Shown piece after piece: positions 8,592-16,942 of a stretch of 64,000 nt of DNA. This stretch comes from Microbacterium sp. T32 (GTDB lineage: Bacteria > Actinomycetota > Actinomycetes > Actinomycetales > Microbacteriaceae). The notes beneath the pieces were generated by a model, which made no database searches, was not told the origin of the DNA, and saw nothing but the letters and a program-made list of their open reading frames with translations. The stretch covers positions 1 to 64,000 of the forward strand of contig NZ_LQQP01000006.1 in NCBI RefSeq assembly GCF_001619615.1, in the 5' to 3' direction. How positions within the stretch are numbered: position 1 is the first letter of the stretch; each line of letters starts with the position of its first letter. The position numbers and the translations under genes are program-made.

Positions 8592-8597
8592 TACCGT
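8592..8597 (+). promoter_or_regulatory. -10 box of a leaderless transcript (VanZ gene)
   Basis: TACCGT lies 5 nt before the ATG at 8603, and no ribosome-binding site is visible. Confidence 0.55.
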
Positions 8598-8602
8598 GAG
8601 GC

Positions 8603-9031
8603 ATGCGCATCACGGTACGTCCCGCTCGAGCGCGAGGCCCCGCCACCGTCCTCGCCACCGGTTATGTCGTCGTACTCGCGCTGCTGTTGCTCTGGCCGGA
8701 TCACGTCGACGCTGACGCCGGGCCGGTGTACGCCGCGCTTCTGCAGATCGCGCCCGCGGCGTTCCCGTTCGGCGTCGAGCCGACCCTGAACGTCGTGCTC
8801 TTCGTGCCGTTCGGAGTGATCCTCGCGTCCGTGCTCCCCGGGCGTCCGTTCGTGATTCTCGGAGTGGCATGGGTCGTGCCCCTGCTGGTCGAGATCGCGC
8901 AAGGGGTGTTCCTCCCGGGGCGCACCTCGAGCGTCGTGGACGTCGCGGCCAACACCGTCGGTGGGGTCATCGGCGCGGTGGGACTTTCGGTCGCGCGACG
9001 TCTTCACCGAAGGCGCACGCCCCACCGCTGA
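8603..9031 (+). CDS. VanZ family membrane protein
   Basis: A 142-residue integral membrane protein with about four spans. It shows the VanZ pattern: a conserved NVVLFVPFGVIL segment near residue 57, VEIAQGVFLPGRTSSVVDVAAN and GGVIGAVGL near the end. VanZ proteins are linked to low-level teicoplanin resistance and envelope modification, but most family members are uncharacterised. It converges on the phosphatase gene, overlapping its 3' end by 65 bp on the opposite strand. Confidence 0.85.
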   Translation: MRITVRPARARGPATVLATGYVVVLALLLLWPDHVDADAGPVYAALLQIAPAAFPFGVEPTLNVVLFVPFGVILASVLPGRPFVILGVAWVVPLLVEIAQGVFLPGRTSSVVDVAANTVGGVIGAVGLSVARRLHRRRTPHR

Positions 9032-9680
9032 ACGGCGGGCGTTCCCGCTCCGTCTGCGGAGAATCGAGCAGAGCACGTGCCGCACGCCACTCGCGTCGCG
9101 TGCGCGGAGGCTGGTCGATGCGGGAGGCCGAGCCATTCGGGCCGAGAAGGCGAACCGCGTGGTGGACGATCCGATCGACGGCCTCCACCGCGTGCCGCTC
9201 GAATTCGGCCCACACCTCGGCGGGTTGGGCGATGGGATCGACGAGGTCGTCATCGCCGCGGGCGCCTCTCCGCGGGCTCGAACGATGCCGCGCGGCCGCC
9301 CGCGCCAACGCGCCCCAATCGCCGCGCTCCCCCACCGGATCGACCTGCTCACTCAAGAGTCGGGAGAATTCGCGGACGGTGAAGGTCGCATCCAAGAGAT
9401 CGGGGCGCATGTCGAGCACGGCGCGCCGATGTATCGCCGCCGCGCACAGGACCGGCGCGCTCGACGCAAGCACGTGTTCGTCGAGTCGGCGGGTCCGATG
9501 ACCGTCGAGGTCGAGACCATAGGCCCGAGCAATCTCGACGATTCGCGGTTCTGCGGGGCGACCCGGACGGGCGGCCGAACCGGCGCTCTCGATGACGGGC
9601 GGGGTGAGGCCCGTGCCCGAGAGACGCGCCCGGAGCAGATGCTCGAGGAAGGGAGACCGGATCGCGTTGGCGGTGCACAC
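8967..9680 (-). CDS. Low-molecular-weight protein-tyrosine phosphatase family protein
   Basis: At least 237 residues. The N-terminus carries the P-loop CTANAIRS (C-x5-R-S), and near the end is LVDPIAQPAEVW, matching the general-acid Asp-Pro motif. In polysaccharide loci such enzymes (Wzb) dephosphorylate the Wzc-type tyrosine kinase; a kinase of that type is at 12436-14091. The GTG used here leaves the catalytic Cys at residue 2, which removes the beta strand (RVLIV) that normally precedes the P-loop. That strand is encoded just upstream, back to an ATC codon at 9710 behind GAGAGGGG, so the true start is probably non-canonical. The insert between the motifs is longer than in minimal 150-residue enzymes. 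Confidence 0.8.
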   Translation of the reverse strand: MCTANAIRSPFLEHLLRARLSGTGLTPPVIESAGSAARPGRPAEPRIVEIARAYGLDLDGHRTRRLDEHVLASSAPVLCAAAIHRRAVLDMRPDLLDATFTVREFSRLLSEQVDPVGERGDWGALARAAARHRSSPRRGARGDDDLVDPIAQPAEVWAEFERHAVEAVDRIVHHAVRLLGPNGSASRIDQPPRTRREWRAARALLDSPQTERERPPFSGGACAFGEDVARPKVPPRR

Positions 9681-9819
9681 GATGAGGACGCGCGTCGGCG
9701 TTGTGGAGATGACGGTTCCCCTCTCTTGGGATGACGCGCGGAATGCTCGCGCTCCTCCAGTTCACCGCCCCCGCTCGGCGTGCGCGCACACCCCGGCGGC
9801 GACCGGAACGCCTCGGGCA

Positions 9820-9834
9820 GGGGTGAATCACCCC
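9820..9834. promoter_or_regulatory. GGGGTGA-A-TCACCCC palindromic operator candidate
   Basis: A perfect 15-bp palindrome (7-bp arms, central A) lying 110 bp upstream of the probable phosphatase start. Its first 12 bases match the element at 251-262 before the first sugar transferase in all but the central base. Probably a regulator-binding site; the regulator is unknown. Confidence 0.55.
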
Positions 9835-9856
9835 GCCGAGTGCGTCCGCGTCGGGT

Positions 9857-10189
9857 TCAGGACGACAGCGCCCGGCCGATCCCGGGATCCTCGGTCAGGA
9901 TCCGTCTGAGCTCGGCGGCACCGCTGAGGCTCAGCGCGAGGCCGCCGCCCGCCACCTCGATCACGATCCAGTCGTCCGCGTCATCCGGACGGCGCAGCAC
10001 ACCCACCTCCACATCGACATCCCTTCCACGCCCCTTCTCGTCGACACCGCGCACGCGGGCCGCGAAGGCGATGCCCGCGCTCCGGTGCGCCTCGTCGTCG
10101 GGATGGACCGTACTGCCGTGCAGCGTCGTACACCACGCGAACCCGCAGCGCGCGGTCTCCGGGCGGGGATGGACATCGGAATCGCTCAT
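9857..10189 (-). CDS. Hypothetical DUF6907-like protein
   Basis: A 110-residue protein with CGFAWCTTLHGSTVHPDDEAH near residue 12, a Cys/His cluster that could bind metal, followed by a beta-rich stretch (DVEVGVLRRPDDADDWIVIEV) and an alpha-helical end. This order resembles DUF6907, small actinobacterial proteins often encoded beside XRE regulators. ATG start with AGAGAGG 8 nt upstream; longer frames into the XRE gene are not needed. It lies 91 bp downstream of the XRE gene on the same strand, so the two are probably co-transcribed. Function unknown. Confidence 0.72.
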   Translation of the reverse strand: MSDSDVHPRPETARCGFAWCTTLHGSTVHPDDEAHRSAGIAFAARVRGVDEKGRGRDVDVEVGVLRRPDDADDWIVIEVAGGGLALSLSGAAELRRILTEDPGIGRALSS

Positions 10190-10280
10190 GCCGAACACCT
10201 CTCTCTTCGGGCCACCCGCGAGGGCGACCCGATCATCGGTGGGCACAGAGGAAGTGAAGCACGAGCCTCCGACACAGCCG

Positions 10281-10556
10281 TCAGCGACCGGGCGCGATGC
10301 CCTCCGGCGGCTCCGGAAGCAGGTCGGACAGGCCGATCCCCAGCACTTCCGCCAGGCTGACGATGGTCCGGAGGCGCGGATTCGCCGGCGTCCCCGGGTT
10401 GGATTCGCCGCGCTCGAGCTTGCGGTAGGTGAACGTGGCCAGCCCGGCGGCATGGGCGACATGCTCTTGCGAAAGGCCTCGCTGGCCGCGGGCCTGCAGA
10501 AGACGGGCACCGAACTGGCGGGCGAACTCGTTCCAGGGATCCGGCGCGTCGGTCAT
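10281..10556 (-). CDS. XRE family transcriptional regulator (short)
   Basis: A 91-residue protein that is almost only a Cro/C1-type helix-turn-helix: residues 12-70 include RLLQARGQRGLSQEHVAHAA, FTYRKLERGESNP and TIVSLAEVLGIGLSDLLPEP. It lacks a sensor domain, so it probably works by simple binding or with a partner such as the small gene downstream. A palindromic site (10586-10597) overlaps its likely -10, suggesting autoregulation. The same element lies before the zinc-ribbon gene at 6063. Confidence 0.87.
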   Translation of the reverse strand: MTDAPDPWNEFARQFGARLLQARGQRGLSQEHVAHAAGLATFTYRKLERGESNPGTPANPRLRTIVSLAEVLGIGLSDLLPEPPEGIAPGR

Positions 10557-10895
10557 GCACCCAGCTTGACCGGTCGCCTACGCGCACATGAACATGTAAA
10601 CATACCCATGGTCCGCTTGTGGAGCGCCGGGGGCGGGCATTCTCCGGGGTGACGCGCTTCCCGCTCGAGGTGACGGCCGGGGCGATCCCGTCGACACCGG
10701 CGCGCATGAGGGCCGCGCCCGGGCAGCGAGACCCCCGGGGCTGATCACTCCACACCCCTGTTCACCCCGCTCGCCACGATCGGGGGCAGCCCGAGCGCGC
10801 ATCTGTCGGATGACAGAGTGCCCGAACCCCGCGCCTCCTGTTCCAGCCCAGAGGCGCATCATCTCCGGCCACTGAGCCCGATCAGCGGAGGACCC
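10557..10895. other. Intergenic region between the XRE gene and sugar transferase 2
   Basis: No gene is supported. It holds the XRE operator (10587-10603). GGGGTGA occurs at 10646-10652 on the plus strand. On the minus strand GGGGTGA (10762-10768) and GGGGTGT (10752-10758) lie 10 bp apart. These resemble the elements before sugar transferase 1. No clear -35/-10 pair for the downstream gene could be fixed. Confidence 0.4.
10586..10603 (-). promoter_or_regulatory. Operator over the XRE gene promoter
   Basis: ACATG-aa-CATGT inverted repeat (10586-10597) followed by AAACAT. On the minus strand TATGTT (10598-10603) is a plausible -10 for the XRE gene, so the repeat would overlap its promoter. Matches the site at 6025-6041. 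Confidence 0.5.
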
Positions 10896-12368
10896 ATGGA
10901 TCTCGCCACCTCGTCGTTGGCTTCACCAGCCATAGCGAAAACCTTCACCCCATCACGAACGGCGCGAAGACGCCCGTGGCACACGCGCTTCGCCCGTCTG
11001 CTCGCCGTGACGGATGCGCTCGTCATCACCGGGGCCGTCTTCGGAACCCAGCTGATCTGGCTCGGACCGCAACCTCTCGGCGTGGGCGCGTCATCGATCG
11101 ATTACACGACGGTCTCGGGCGCTCTGTGCATCGCCTGGTTCCTCGCGCTCACGCTGTGGGGAACGCGCCTCCCCCGTGTGGTCGGTCACGGTGTCGTAGA
11201 GCACCGCCTCGTCATCGCCGCGTCGCTCCAACTCTTCGGACTCGTCGCCATGATCGCCTATCTGTCCTCGATCGAGCTCTCCCGCGGGTACTTCCTCCTG
11301 AGTCTCCCGGTCGGGACGGCCGCGCTGCTGGCGACCCGAACGGCGGCCCGCTCGTGGCTGACCGCGCGCCGCCGGAACGGCGACATGTCGGCGCGGGTCG
11401 TCCTCGTCGGAAGCGCCGAGGAGAACGCGCGCGTGGCGGCCCAGATCATGCGCCAGCCGGGCGTCGGCCTCACCGTCGTCGGCGTCCACCTCGTCCCCTC
11501 CGACGACGCGGAGCCCTGGGACGACGCGCACGCCCGGCACCTCCAGCGACGTCTCGACGAGCTCGATGCCGACAGCGTGCTGGTCACGGGAGGAGGTCAC
11601 CTCGATGCCCACGACATCCGGCGGATCGGGTGGAGCCTGGAGCCCGGACGGCAGCACCTGATCGTCGCCGTGAACCTCACCGACGTCGCCGGTCCGCGCA
11701 TCCACACGCGTCCGGTCGCGGGCCTCCCGCTCGTCCACGTCGAGACCCCCCAGTACTCGACCCGTCAGCGCGTGCTCAAGCGCGCGCTCGACATCGCCGG
11801 GTCCCTCATCCTCCTCGTCGCCCTCAGCCCGCTGCTGCTGATGCTGGCCGCCCTCGTGCGCCTCTCCGGCCCGGGACCGGTCCTCTACCGTCAGGAACGC
11901 GTCGGGCAGGGCGGGAATCACTTCGGGATGCTCAAGTTCCGCTCGATGATCGACGGGGCGGACGCACGCCTTCCCGAGCTGCTCGCCGCACAGGGGCGCG
12001 AGGGGTCACCGCTGTTCAAGGTCGAGAACGATCCGCGCATCACTCCGGTCGGCCGGATCCTCCGGCGATACTCCCTCGACGAGATCCCGCAGCTGATCAA
12101 CGTGCTCATCGGCCAGATGAGCCTCGTCGGACCTCGCCCACAGCGCGACGCGGAGGTGGCCTTCTACGACGATGACGCCCGTCGACGCCTCATCGTCCGG
12201 CCGGGGATGAGCGGCCTCTGGCAGGTCAGCGGACGCTCGACGCTGTCCTGGGAGGACTCCATCCGTCTCGATCTCTTCTACGTCGAGAACTGGTCGCTCG
12301 TGGGCGACATCGTCATCCTGTTCCGAACCGTCAAGGCGGTGCTTGCTCCCGGAGACACCGCGCACTGA
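10896..12368 (+). CDS. Exopolysaccharide polyprenyl glycosylphosphotransferase (sugar transferase 2)
   Basis: A 490-residue paralogue of the protein at 338-1909, with the same layout: N-terminal spans (about residues 35-160), a middle nucleotide-binding-like domain, and a C-terminal sugar transferase domain with KFRSM, DEIPQLINVL, SLVGPRPQ and PGMSGLWQVSGRS. The ATG is chosen because GGAGGA lies 3-4 nt upstream and the protein head is plausible. It should load a first sugar phosphate on undecaprenyl phosphate. Having two such enzymes suggests two surface polymers or alternative first sugars. It converges with the Wzc-like kinase. Confidence 0.92.
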   Translation: MDLATSSLASPAIAKTFTPSRTARRRPWHTRFARLLAVTDALVITGAVFGTQLIWLGPQPLGVGASSIDYTTVSGALCIAWFLALTLWGTRLPRVVGHGVVEHRLVIAASLQLFGLVAMIAYLSSIELSRGYFLLSLPVGTAALLATRTAARSWLTARRRNGDMSARVVLVGSAEENARVAAQIMRQPGVGLTVVGVHLVPSDDAEPWDDAHARHLQRRLDELDADSVLVTGGGHLDAHDIRRIGWSLEPGRQHLIVAVNLTDVAGPRIHTRPVAGLPLVHVETPQYSTRQRVLKRALDIAGSLILLVALSPLLLMLAALVRLSGPGPVLYRQERVGQGGNHFGMLKFRSMIDGADARLPELLAAQGREGSPLFKVENDPRITPVGRILRRYSLDEIPQLINVLIGQMSLVGPRPQRDAEVAFYDDDARRRLIVRPGMSGLWQVSGRSTLSWEDSIRLDLFYVENWSLVGDIVILFRTVKAVLAPGDTAH

Positions 12369-12377
12369 GTCACACGC

Positions 12378-12413
12378 CGAAGGCGCCGGCCCCTCAGGGG
12401 ACCGGCGCCTTCG
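12378..12413. terminator. Bidirectional terminator between sugar transferase 2 and the tyrosine kinase
   Basis: Arms of 16 bp (CGAAGGCGCCGGCCCC and its complement with one bulged A) around a TCA loop, placed between two converging genes. Confidence 0.75.
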
Positions 12414-12435
12414 ACGTTCTCCGCAGACGCGGCGG

Positions 12436-14091
12436 TCAGCCGCGCTGCCGCCGGCGAGACGGCAGGTCGTCGCGCGCGCTCTGCGGAGCGGTACCGGCGG
12501 CCTCCCGTCCTTCACGACCCGGATCACCCGGGAGGGCTGGAACGTTCCGCCGCGGCGAGAGGGTGCGCAAACCGCTGACGTTGTCCGGCGGCAGGTCCGT
12601 CGAGCGCCGCCGGGGCCCGGGTGCCGCCTCGTCGGCGCCGGGCGTCGCCGACTCACCGCGGCGGAGCAGACGACGCCACCAGACCGTGCGAGCCGCCCCC
12701 GAAGTGGGCACCCCGTAGCCGTAGTAGCCGCCGTACTGCGTTCCGTAGTAGCTCGAATCGACGCCGCGAAGGGGCACCCGGTTGAGCACGACCCCCAGCA
12801 GCCTCCCCCGCGTCTTGGCGATGTTGCCGACCGCCCGGACGAGCATGTCGTCCGTGGTTCGTCCGGCCGTGACGACGAGCACCGCGCCGTCCGCCCAGCT
12901 CGCGATGACCGCGGCGTCGGCCACGGCGAGCGTCGGCGGGGAGTCGATGATGACGACCATGTCGTCGGCGAGCCCCCGAGCGAGCTGTTGCATGCGTTGC
13001 GATCCGACCATCTCGCTCGGGTTCGGAGGCGTGCGACCGGCCGCGACGATGAACAGACGTCCGTGTTCGTCCACCTGGTGTGCGACCTGATCGATGCGCG
13101 CACGCCCGGCCAGGACATCGGAGAGTCCGACGTCGTCGGAGAATCCGAAGGTCGCACCCAGCACCGGTCGACGCAGGTCTGCGTCGATGAGGATGACGGA
13201 CTGCCCCGTCGCCGCGATGCTCACCGCGAGATTGGATGCCGTCGTCGACTTGCCGTCACCCGGAAGGGGGCTCGTCACGACCATGACCCGGGCGGGATGG
13301 TCCACATCGACGTACTGCAGATTGGTCCGCAGTTCGCGCACCGCCTCCTTGTGGGCGAAAGATCCACGGCCGTCGCGGATGTCGTCGAACGAGAACACCG
13401 CGCGACCGGCCGCGAGTTCCTTGTCGACGGGCAGGATGCCCACCACCGAGGCGTCGACGGCGTCGGAGATGTCGCGCGCCGATCTCACCCGCCGGTCGAA
13501 TGCGCGACGGACCAGGGCGAACACGACGCCGGCCACGGCGCCCACGATCGCGCCGACGGCGACATCGAGTTTGACGTTCGGCGACGAGGGCGCCGACGGC
13601 AACCGCGCCGAATCACCCGCGACGAGACGCACGGCTCCTCGACCGCCGCCCGTCGACTCCAGCTGGTCGACCTGCACCGTCATGCCGTGCAGCCAGGCCT
13701 GCGCGAGATCGCGCGCCGACTCGGGCGTCGGACCGGTCGCTTCGACGCGCACGTTGACCGTGTCGACGGGGTTCGAGACGTGGACGCGCTCCACGAGGGA
13801 CTCGGGGCTGTCGGCGATGCCGAGTTCGTCGCGCGCCGTCTCGGCCACCGCTCGCCAATAGCCCATGTCGATGAAGGACTTCACCTTCGAGAGCGCGAGG
13901 GTGTCCCCGGCGAGAGCGGCACCCGTCGACCCGTCGGACGAGACGCTGGCGACGTACCCGCTCGCGTCAGCCGTGTACACCCGCGGCTGAAGCGCGCTCC
14001 ATGCCAGACCGGCGAGCCCTCCGATGATCGTCAGGGCGACGATCGTCTTCCAGTACGCGCGCAGGATTCGCGCAACGCGTTGCATGTCCAC
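12436..14091 (-). CDS. Wzc-like polysaccharide biosynthesis tyrosine autokinase
   Basis: A 551-residue inner-membrane BY-kinase controlling polysaccharide chain length and export. A Wzz-type N-terminal region is bracketed by membrane helices at about residues 15-35 and 172-195. The kinase domain has Walker A GDGKST (near residue 274), Walker A' VILIDADLRRP and Walker B VVIIDSPP. A cluster of six tyrosines lies at about 445-458 (YYGTQYGGYYGYG), the usual autophosphorylation site. Unusually, about 90 polar, Arg/Pro-rich residues follow that cluster. The GTG start sits behind AAGGCGGA; an ATG two codons later is an alternative. Its likely partner phosphatase is at 8967-9680. Confidence 0.92.
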   Translation of the reverse strand: MDMQRVARILRAYWKTIVALTIIGGLAGLAWSALQPRVYTADASGYVASVSSDGSTGAALAGDTLALSKVKSFIDMGYWRAVAETARDELGIADSPESLVERVHVSNPVDTVNVRVEATGPTPESARDLAQAWLHGMTVQVDQLESTGGGRGAVRLVAGDSARLPSAPSSPNVKLDVAVGAIVGAVAGVVFALVRRAFDRRVRSARDISDAVDASVVGILPVDKELAAGRAVFSFDDIRDGRGSFAHKEAVRELRTNLQYVDVDHPARVMVVTSPLPGDGKSTTASNLAVSIAATGQSVILIDADLRRPVLGATFGFSDDVGLSDVLAGRARIDQVAHQVDEHGRLFIVAAGRTPPNPSEMVGSQRMQQLARGLADDMVVIIDSPPTLAVADAAVIASWADGAVLVVTAGRTTDDMLVRAVGNIAKTRGRLLGVVLNRVPLRGVDSSYYGTQYGGYYGYGVPTSGAARTVWWRRLLRRGESATPGADEAAPGPRRRSTDLPPDNVSGLRTLSPRRNVPALPGDPGREGREAAGTAPQSARDDLPSRRRQRG

Positions 14092-14432
14092 TCGGGTTCC
14101 GCCTTTCGCCTCGGCCCGCCTCGGAGTGTCGGGCCGGTGGGCAGCTTAGGCACGCTCCGCCGAGCCGCTCCACGCGCCCCCGAGCCCGCGAAGCGGGCGA
14201 AGCGAAGGGGGAACCACCGCCGTCGGCCGATGGTGAGACGGGCCTGCAAAGTGTGATGTCGGTGGGGTGAAGGCGGGATGACGACGGGGATGAAACCGCT
14301 CCCTCTGGGTCAGGCGAGGGCGAACATCAGCCCAAAGATCGGGTGAAGCGCACCGCCCGCCCCGCGCTTCCTCGCCGCCCGCAACCCGAACCCGGGCCGT
14401 CGACACAACCGTCTTGAGAGTTGGAGAACACG
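14092..14432. other. Divergent promoter region between tyrosine kinase and LuxR-type regulator
   Basis: No gene is supported. GGGGTGA (14264-14270), GGGATGA (14275-14281) and GGGATGA (14287-14293) form three direct repeats spaced 11-12 bp, like the elements at 251 and 263. A regulator bound here could act on either gene. No confident -35/-10 pair was fixed. Confidence 0.45.
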
Positions 14433-16904
14433 ATGCTGATCGATCTGGACACCCCTCCCACAGCCGCTCGCGCCGCCCGGCGGTCCAGCCGCTTTTGGAC
14501 GCCGCGGACCGTGACCCTCTCGGCACTCCGCACCGCCTTGGAGAGCGACGTCGTTCTCCTGCGCGGTCCGGCCGGAGTCGGGAAGAGCGCGTTGCTCCGT
14601 CAGTTCGCCGGCGCCCTGGAGGACGACCCGGGAATCGGCATCCAGCTCCTCGATGCCGGCGTCGTCGACTCGGAGACGCTCGAGCGAGTGGCCGCGGCCT
14701 TCCGCGACGGGCCGCCGCAGCACGTCCTGCTCCTGGACAACCTCACCGATGGGCCCGGCATCGACTCCGCCGCGATCCTGGAGCTCCTCCGCTCGGACCC
14801 CGCCCTTCGAGTGGTCGTCGCCACGCGCCATGTGACTCGCCTGGAGAGCCCGCTGGTCGCCCTCGAATTCGACGTGCACGTGCTCACGCCGGCGGATCTC
14901 CTGATGTCGAGGGACGAGCTCACCCTCGTGCTGGAGCTCAACGGCATCGAGACCACGGACATCGCCATCGACGTCCTGATGCGACGGACGCACGGGTGGC
15001 CGGCGCTCGCTCAGCTCGCGAGTTCACGACTCCGCCTGGAGGGGCTGCCCCTCCGCACGCGGGACGAGGCTGAGGCCATCGCCGACTACGCGGCGGAGGC
15101 GCTGACGGCGGACATGGAGGCGCACCTCTCCGCGCCGATCACCGATGAGGTGCGCCTGTTGGCCGTGGCTCCGTACATCAACGTGGAGCTGGCGGATGCG
15201 ATCGGCATCGACTCCACGACCGGCACCACGAGCGAGCTCCTGACGGAGCTGCAGGACGCCGGCTTCGTTTGGCCCAGCACGACGCGTCTCGTTCTGGCCG
15301 AGCCGGTGCGGACGCAGTGGCTCCGCGAGATCACCGCCGGCGCGCCCGAGCTCGTCGAGCACGCACGCCTGCGTCTCCTGGACCACCTGGTCGCCGCCGG
15401 GGAGCCCTTGCGCGCCGCGCAGCTCGCCGTCGATGCCGGGCAGTGGCCGACCCTGGGATCGATTCTGCGTTCGGCCGGGCCCGAGATCTGGGCGCGCGAC
15501 GCCTCGGCCTTCGCGGCGCTGACGGAGATGCTCCGCAGCAACGTCGGCTTCGATCCGGTGTCGGTGGACGCTCTCCTCGCCGTCGACGACCAGACCGCAG
15601 CATCCGCCGAGACGCCCGCGCTCGTCGTCGGCGCGCTCGGTCGCCTCCCCGAGGCCAAGGCGGCCGCTCAGCACAACGTCGAGGCCCTCATCATGCGGGT
15701 GAACCTCCTGCGGGCCGCCGGGCGATTCGCCCTGGCGACCGAGTCCGCGGCCCTGCTCGTGGACGTCCTCCGCAAGCGCCCGGCCCTCGCGGAGGACGTC
15801 ATCGCGGAGGGCTGGTACCAGGTGGGCATGACCCACCTCGCGATGGGGAAGCTCCGCGACGCCAGCCTCGCGCTCGGGCAGGTCGAGCGCCTGGCCCCAC
15901 CGGCGCGGCGGCTGCGAGCGCGGGGAGTGCTCGCGATCGTGGCGCTCCTCGAGGGCGACGTCCGTGCGGCCGGGGCTCTGTGCGACGCCGACCAGGAGGA
16001 CAGCTGGCTCCCGTCGCCGTGGGGCGAGGGCACGCGTCTCGCGGATGCATGGCTCCGACTCGAACGCGGGGACGCCGGTGGCGCCCGTGAGCTGCTCGAC
16101 TCCATGACGGCGACGGGAGGCGCTCGGGAACTCTGGCCGTTCGCGGCGTCGATCCAGGCCGTCGCCTTCCTCCTCTCGGGCGCCGCCCCGGACGCCCTCG
16201 GGATGCTGCGATCGTGGATGGCTCGCACGCGGAGCACCCCTCCGTCGCACTTCCAATCGATCCAGCTGCTCACGGCCCGAGCGAAGGTCCTCATCGCCCT
16301 GCGCCAAGCACGGAAGGCCCTCGCGCTGTTCGAGGGACCGTTCGGCCTGTCCGCCGCAACCGCGCCCGCGATCGCGCTCTCCCAGCTGTACGCGGGCCGC
16401 GCGCACGAGGCGTACGTCATGAGCGTCAAGTGGGGCATTCACCAGGACTCGTCGCCCCGAGCAGCCCTCGAGAGTCTCGTGGTGAGCATGGTCGCCGACG
16501 TCCGACTGAACGGGACGGCCGCCCACCGTTCCACGGCTCAGCGGGCGGAGGCGCTCAGCGCTCGTCACGACCTGTGGAGCCCCTGGAGCGCCGTGGCGCC
16601 CGAGGATCGCGGGCTGGTACTCCGGCTCCTGTCGCCCAGCGCACGGGACCGCGTGTCCGAACGCGCCTCCTTCTTCGCCTCCTCCGTGAGCGTTCCTCAC
16701 CTGACGAAGCGGGAGCAGGTCGTGCTCGCCCAGCTCACCCCCACCTCGACGATCGCGGACATCGCCCGCGCGTTGGTCGTCTCGCCGAACACCGTCAAGA
16801 CGCAGTTGCAGAGCCTCTACCGCAAGCTCGAGGTGTCGGATCGGGCGAGCGCCATCCGAGCCGCGCACGCGTGGGGCTTGATCGAAGCCGAGAGCGACGC
16901 GTGA
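14433..16904 (+). CDS. Large ATP-binding LuxR family transcriptional regulator
   Basis: An 823-residue MalT-like (STAND/LAL) regulator. The N-terminus has a P-loop GPAGVGKSALL near residue 46 and a Walker B-like VLLLDNLTDG. The middle, about residues 300-740, is helical repeat sequence typical of the sensor part. The C-terminus is a LuxR helix-turn-helix: LTKREQVVLAQL, TIADIARALVVSPNTVKTQL and YRKLEVSDRASA. Such proteins integrate a small-molecule signal with ATP to activate operons. ATG start with TTGGAG 6-7 nt upstream; the TTG four codons earlier lacks support. Its place beside the kinase gene suggests it may control polysaccharide genes; that is inference. Confidence 0.88.
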   Translation: MLIDLDTPPTAARAARRSSRFWTPRTVTLSALRTALESDVVLLRGPAGVGKSALLRQFAGALEDDPGIGIQLLDAGVVDSETLERVAAAFRDGPPQHVLLLDNLTDGPGIDSAAILELLRSDPALRVVVATRHVTRLESPLVALEFDVHVLTPADLLMSRDELTLVLELNGIETTDIAIDVLMRRTHGWPALAQLASSRLRLEGLPLRTRDEAEAIADYAAEALTADMEAHLSAPITDEVRLLAVAPYINVELADAIGIDSTTGTTSELLTELQDAGFVWPSTTRLVLAEPVRTQWLREITAGAPELVEHARLRLLDHLVAAGEPLRAAQLAVDAGQWPTLGSILRSAGPEIWARDASAFAALTEMLRSNVGFDPVSVDALLAVDDQTAASAETPALVVGALGRLPEAKAAAQHNVEALIMRVNLLRAAGRFALATESAALLVDVLRKRPALAEDVIAEGWYQVGMTHLAMGKLRDASLALGQVERLAPPARRLRARGVLAIVALLEGDVRAAGALCDADQEDSWLPSPWGEGTRLADAWLRLERGDAGGARELLDSMTATGGARELWPFAASIQAVAFLLSGAAPDALGMLRSWMARTRSTPPSHFQSIQLLTARAKVLIALRQARKALALFEGPFGLSAATAPAIALSQLYAGRAHEAYVMSVKWGIHQDSSPRAALESLVVSMVADVRLNGTAAHRSTAQRAEALSARHDLWSPWSAVAPEDRGLVLRLLSPSARDRVSERASFFASSVSVPHLTKREQVVLAQLTPTSTIADIARALVVSPNTVKTQLQSLYRKLEVSDRASAIRAAHAWGLIEAESDA

Positions 16905-16906
16905 GG

Positions 16907-16942
16907 AGCGGCGCGCCGGTCAGCGACGGCCGGCGCGCCGCT
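16907..16942. terminator. Bidirectional terminator hairpin, partly inside the converging gene
   Basis: Perfect 13-bp arms AGCGGCGCGCCGG and CCGGCGCGCCGCT with a 10-nt loop. One arm encodes the Arg-rich C-terminus of the small protein at 16920-17111, so terminator and coding end are shared. Confidence 0.65.

Noticed and set aside
12343..14256. Plus-strand open frame of over 600 codons opposite the Wzc-like kinase
   Set aside because: Antisense shadow of a clear kinase gene; its translation is Arg/Asp/His-rich with no motif.
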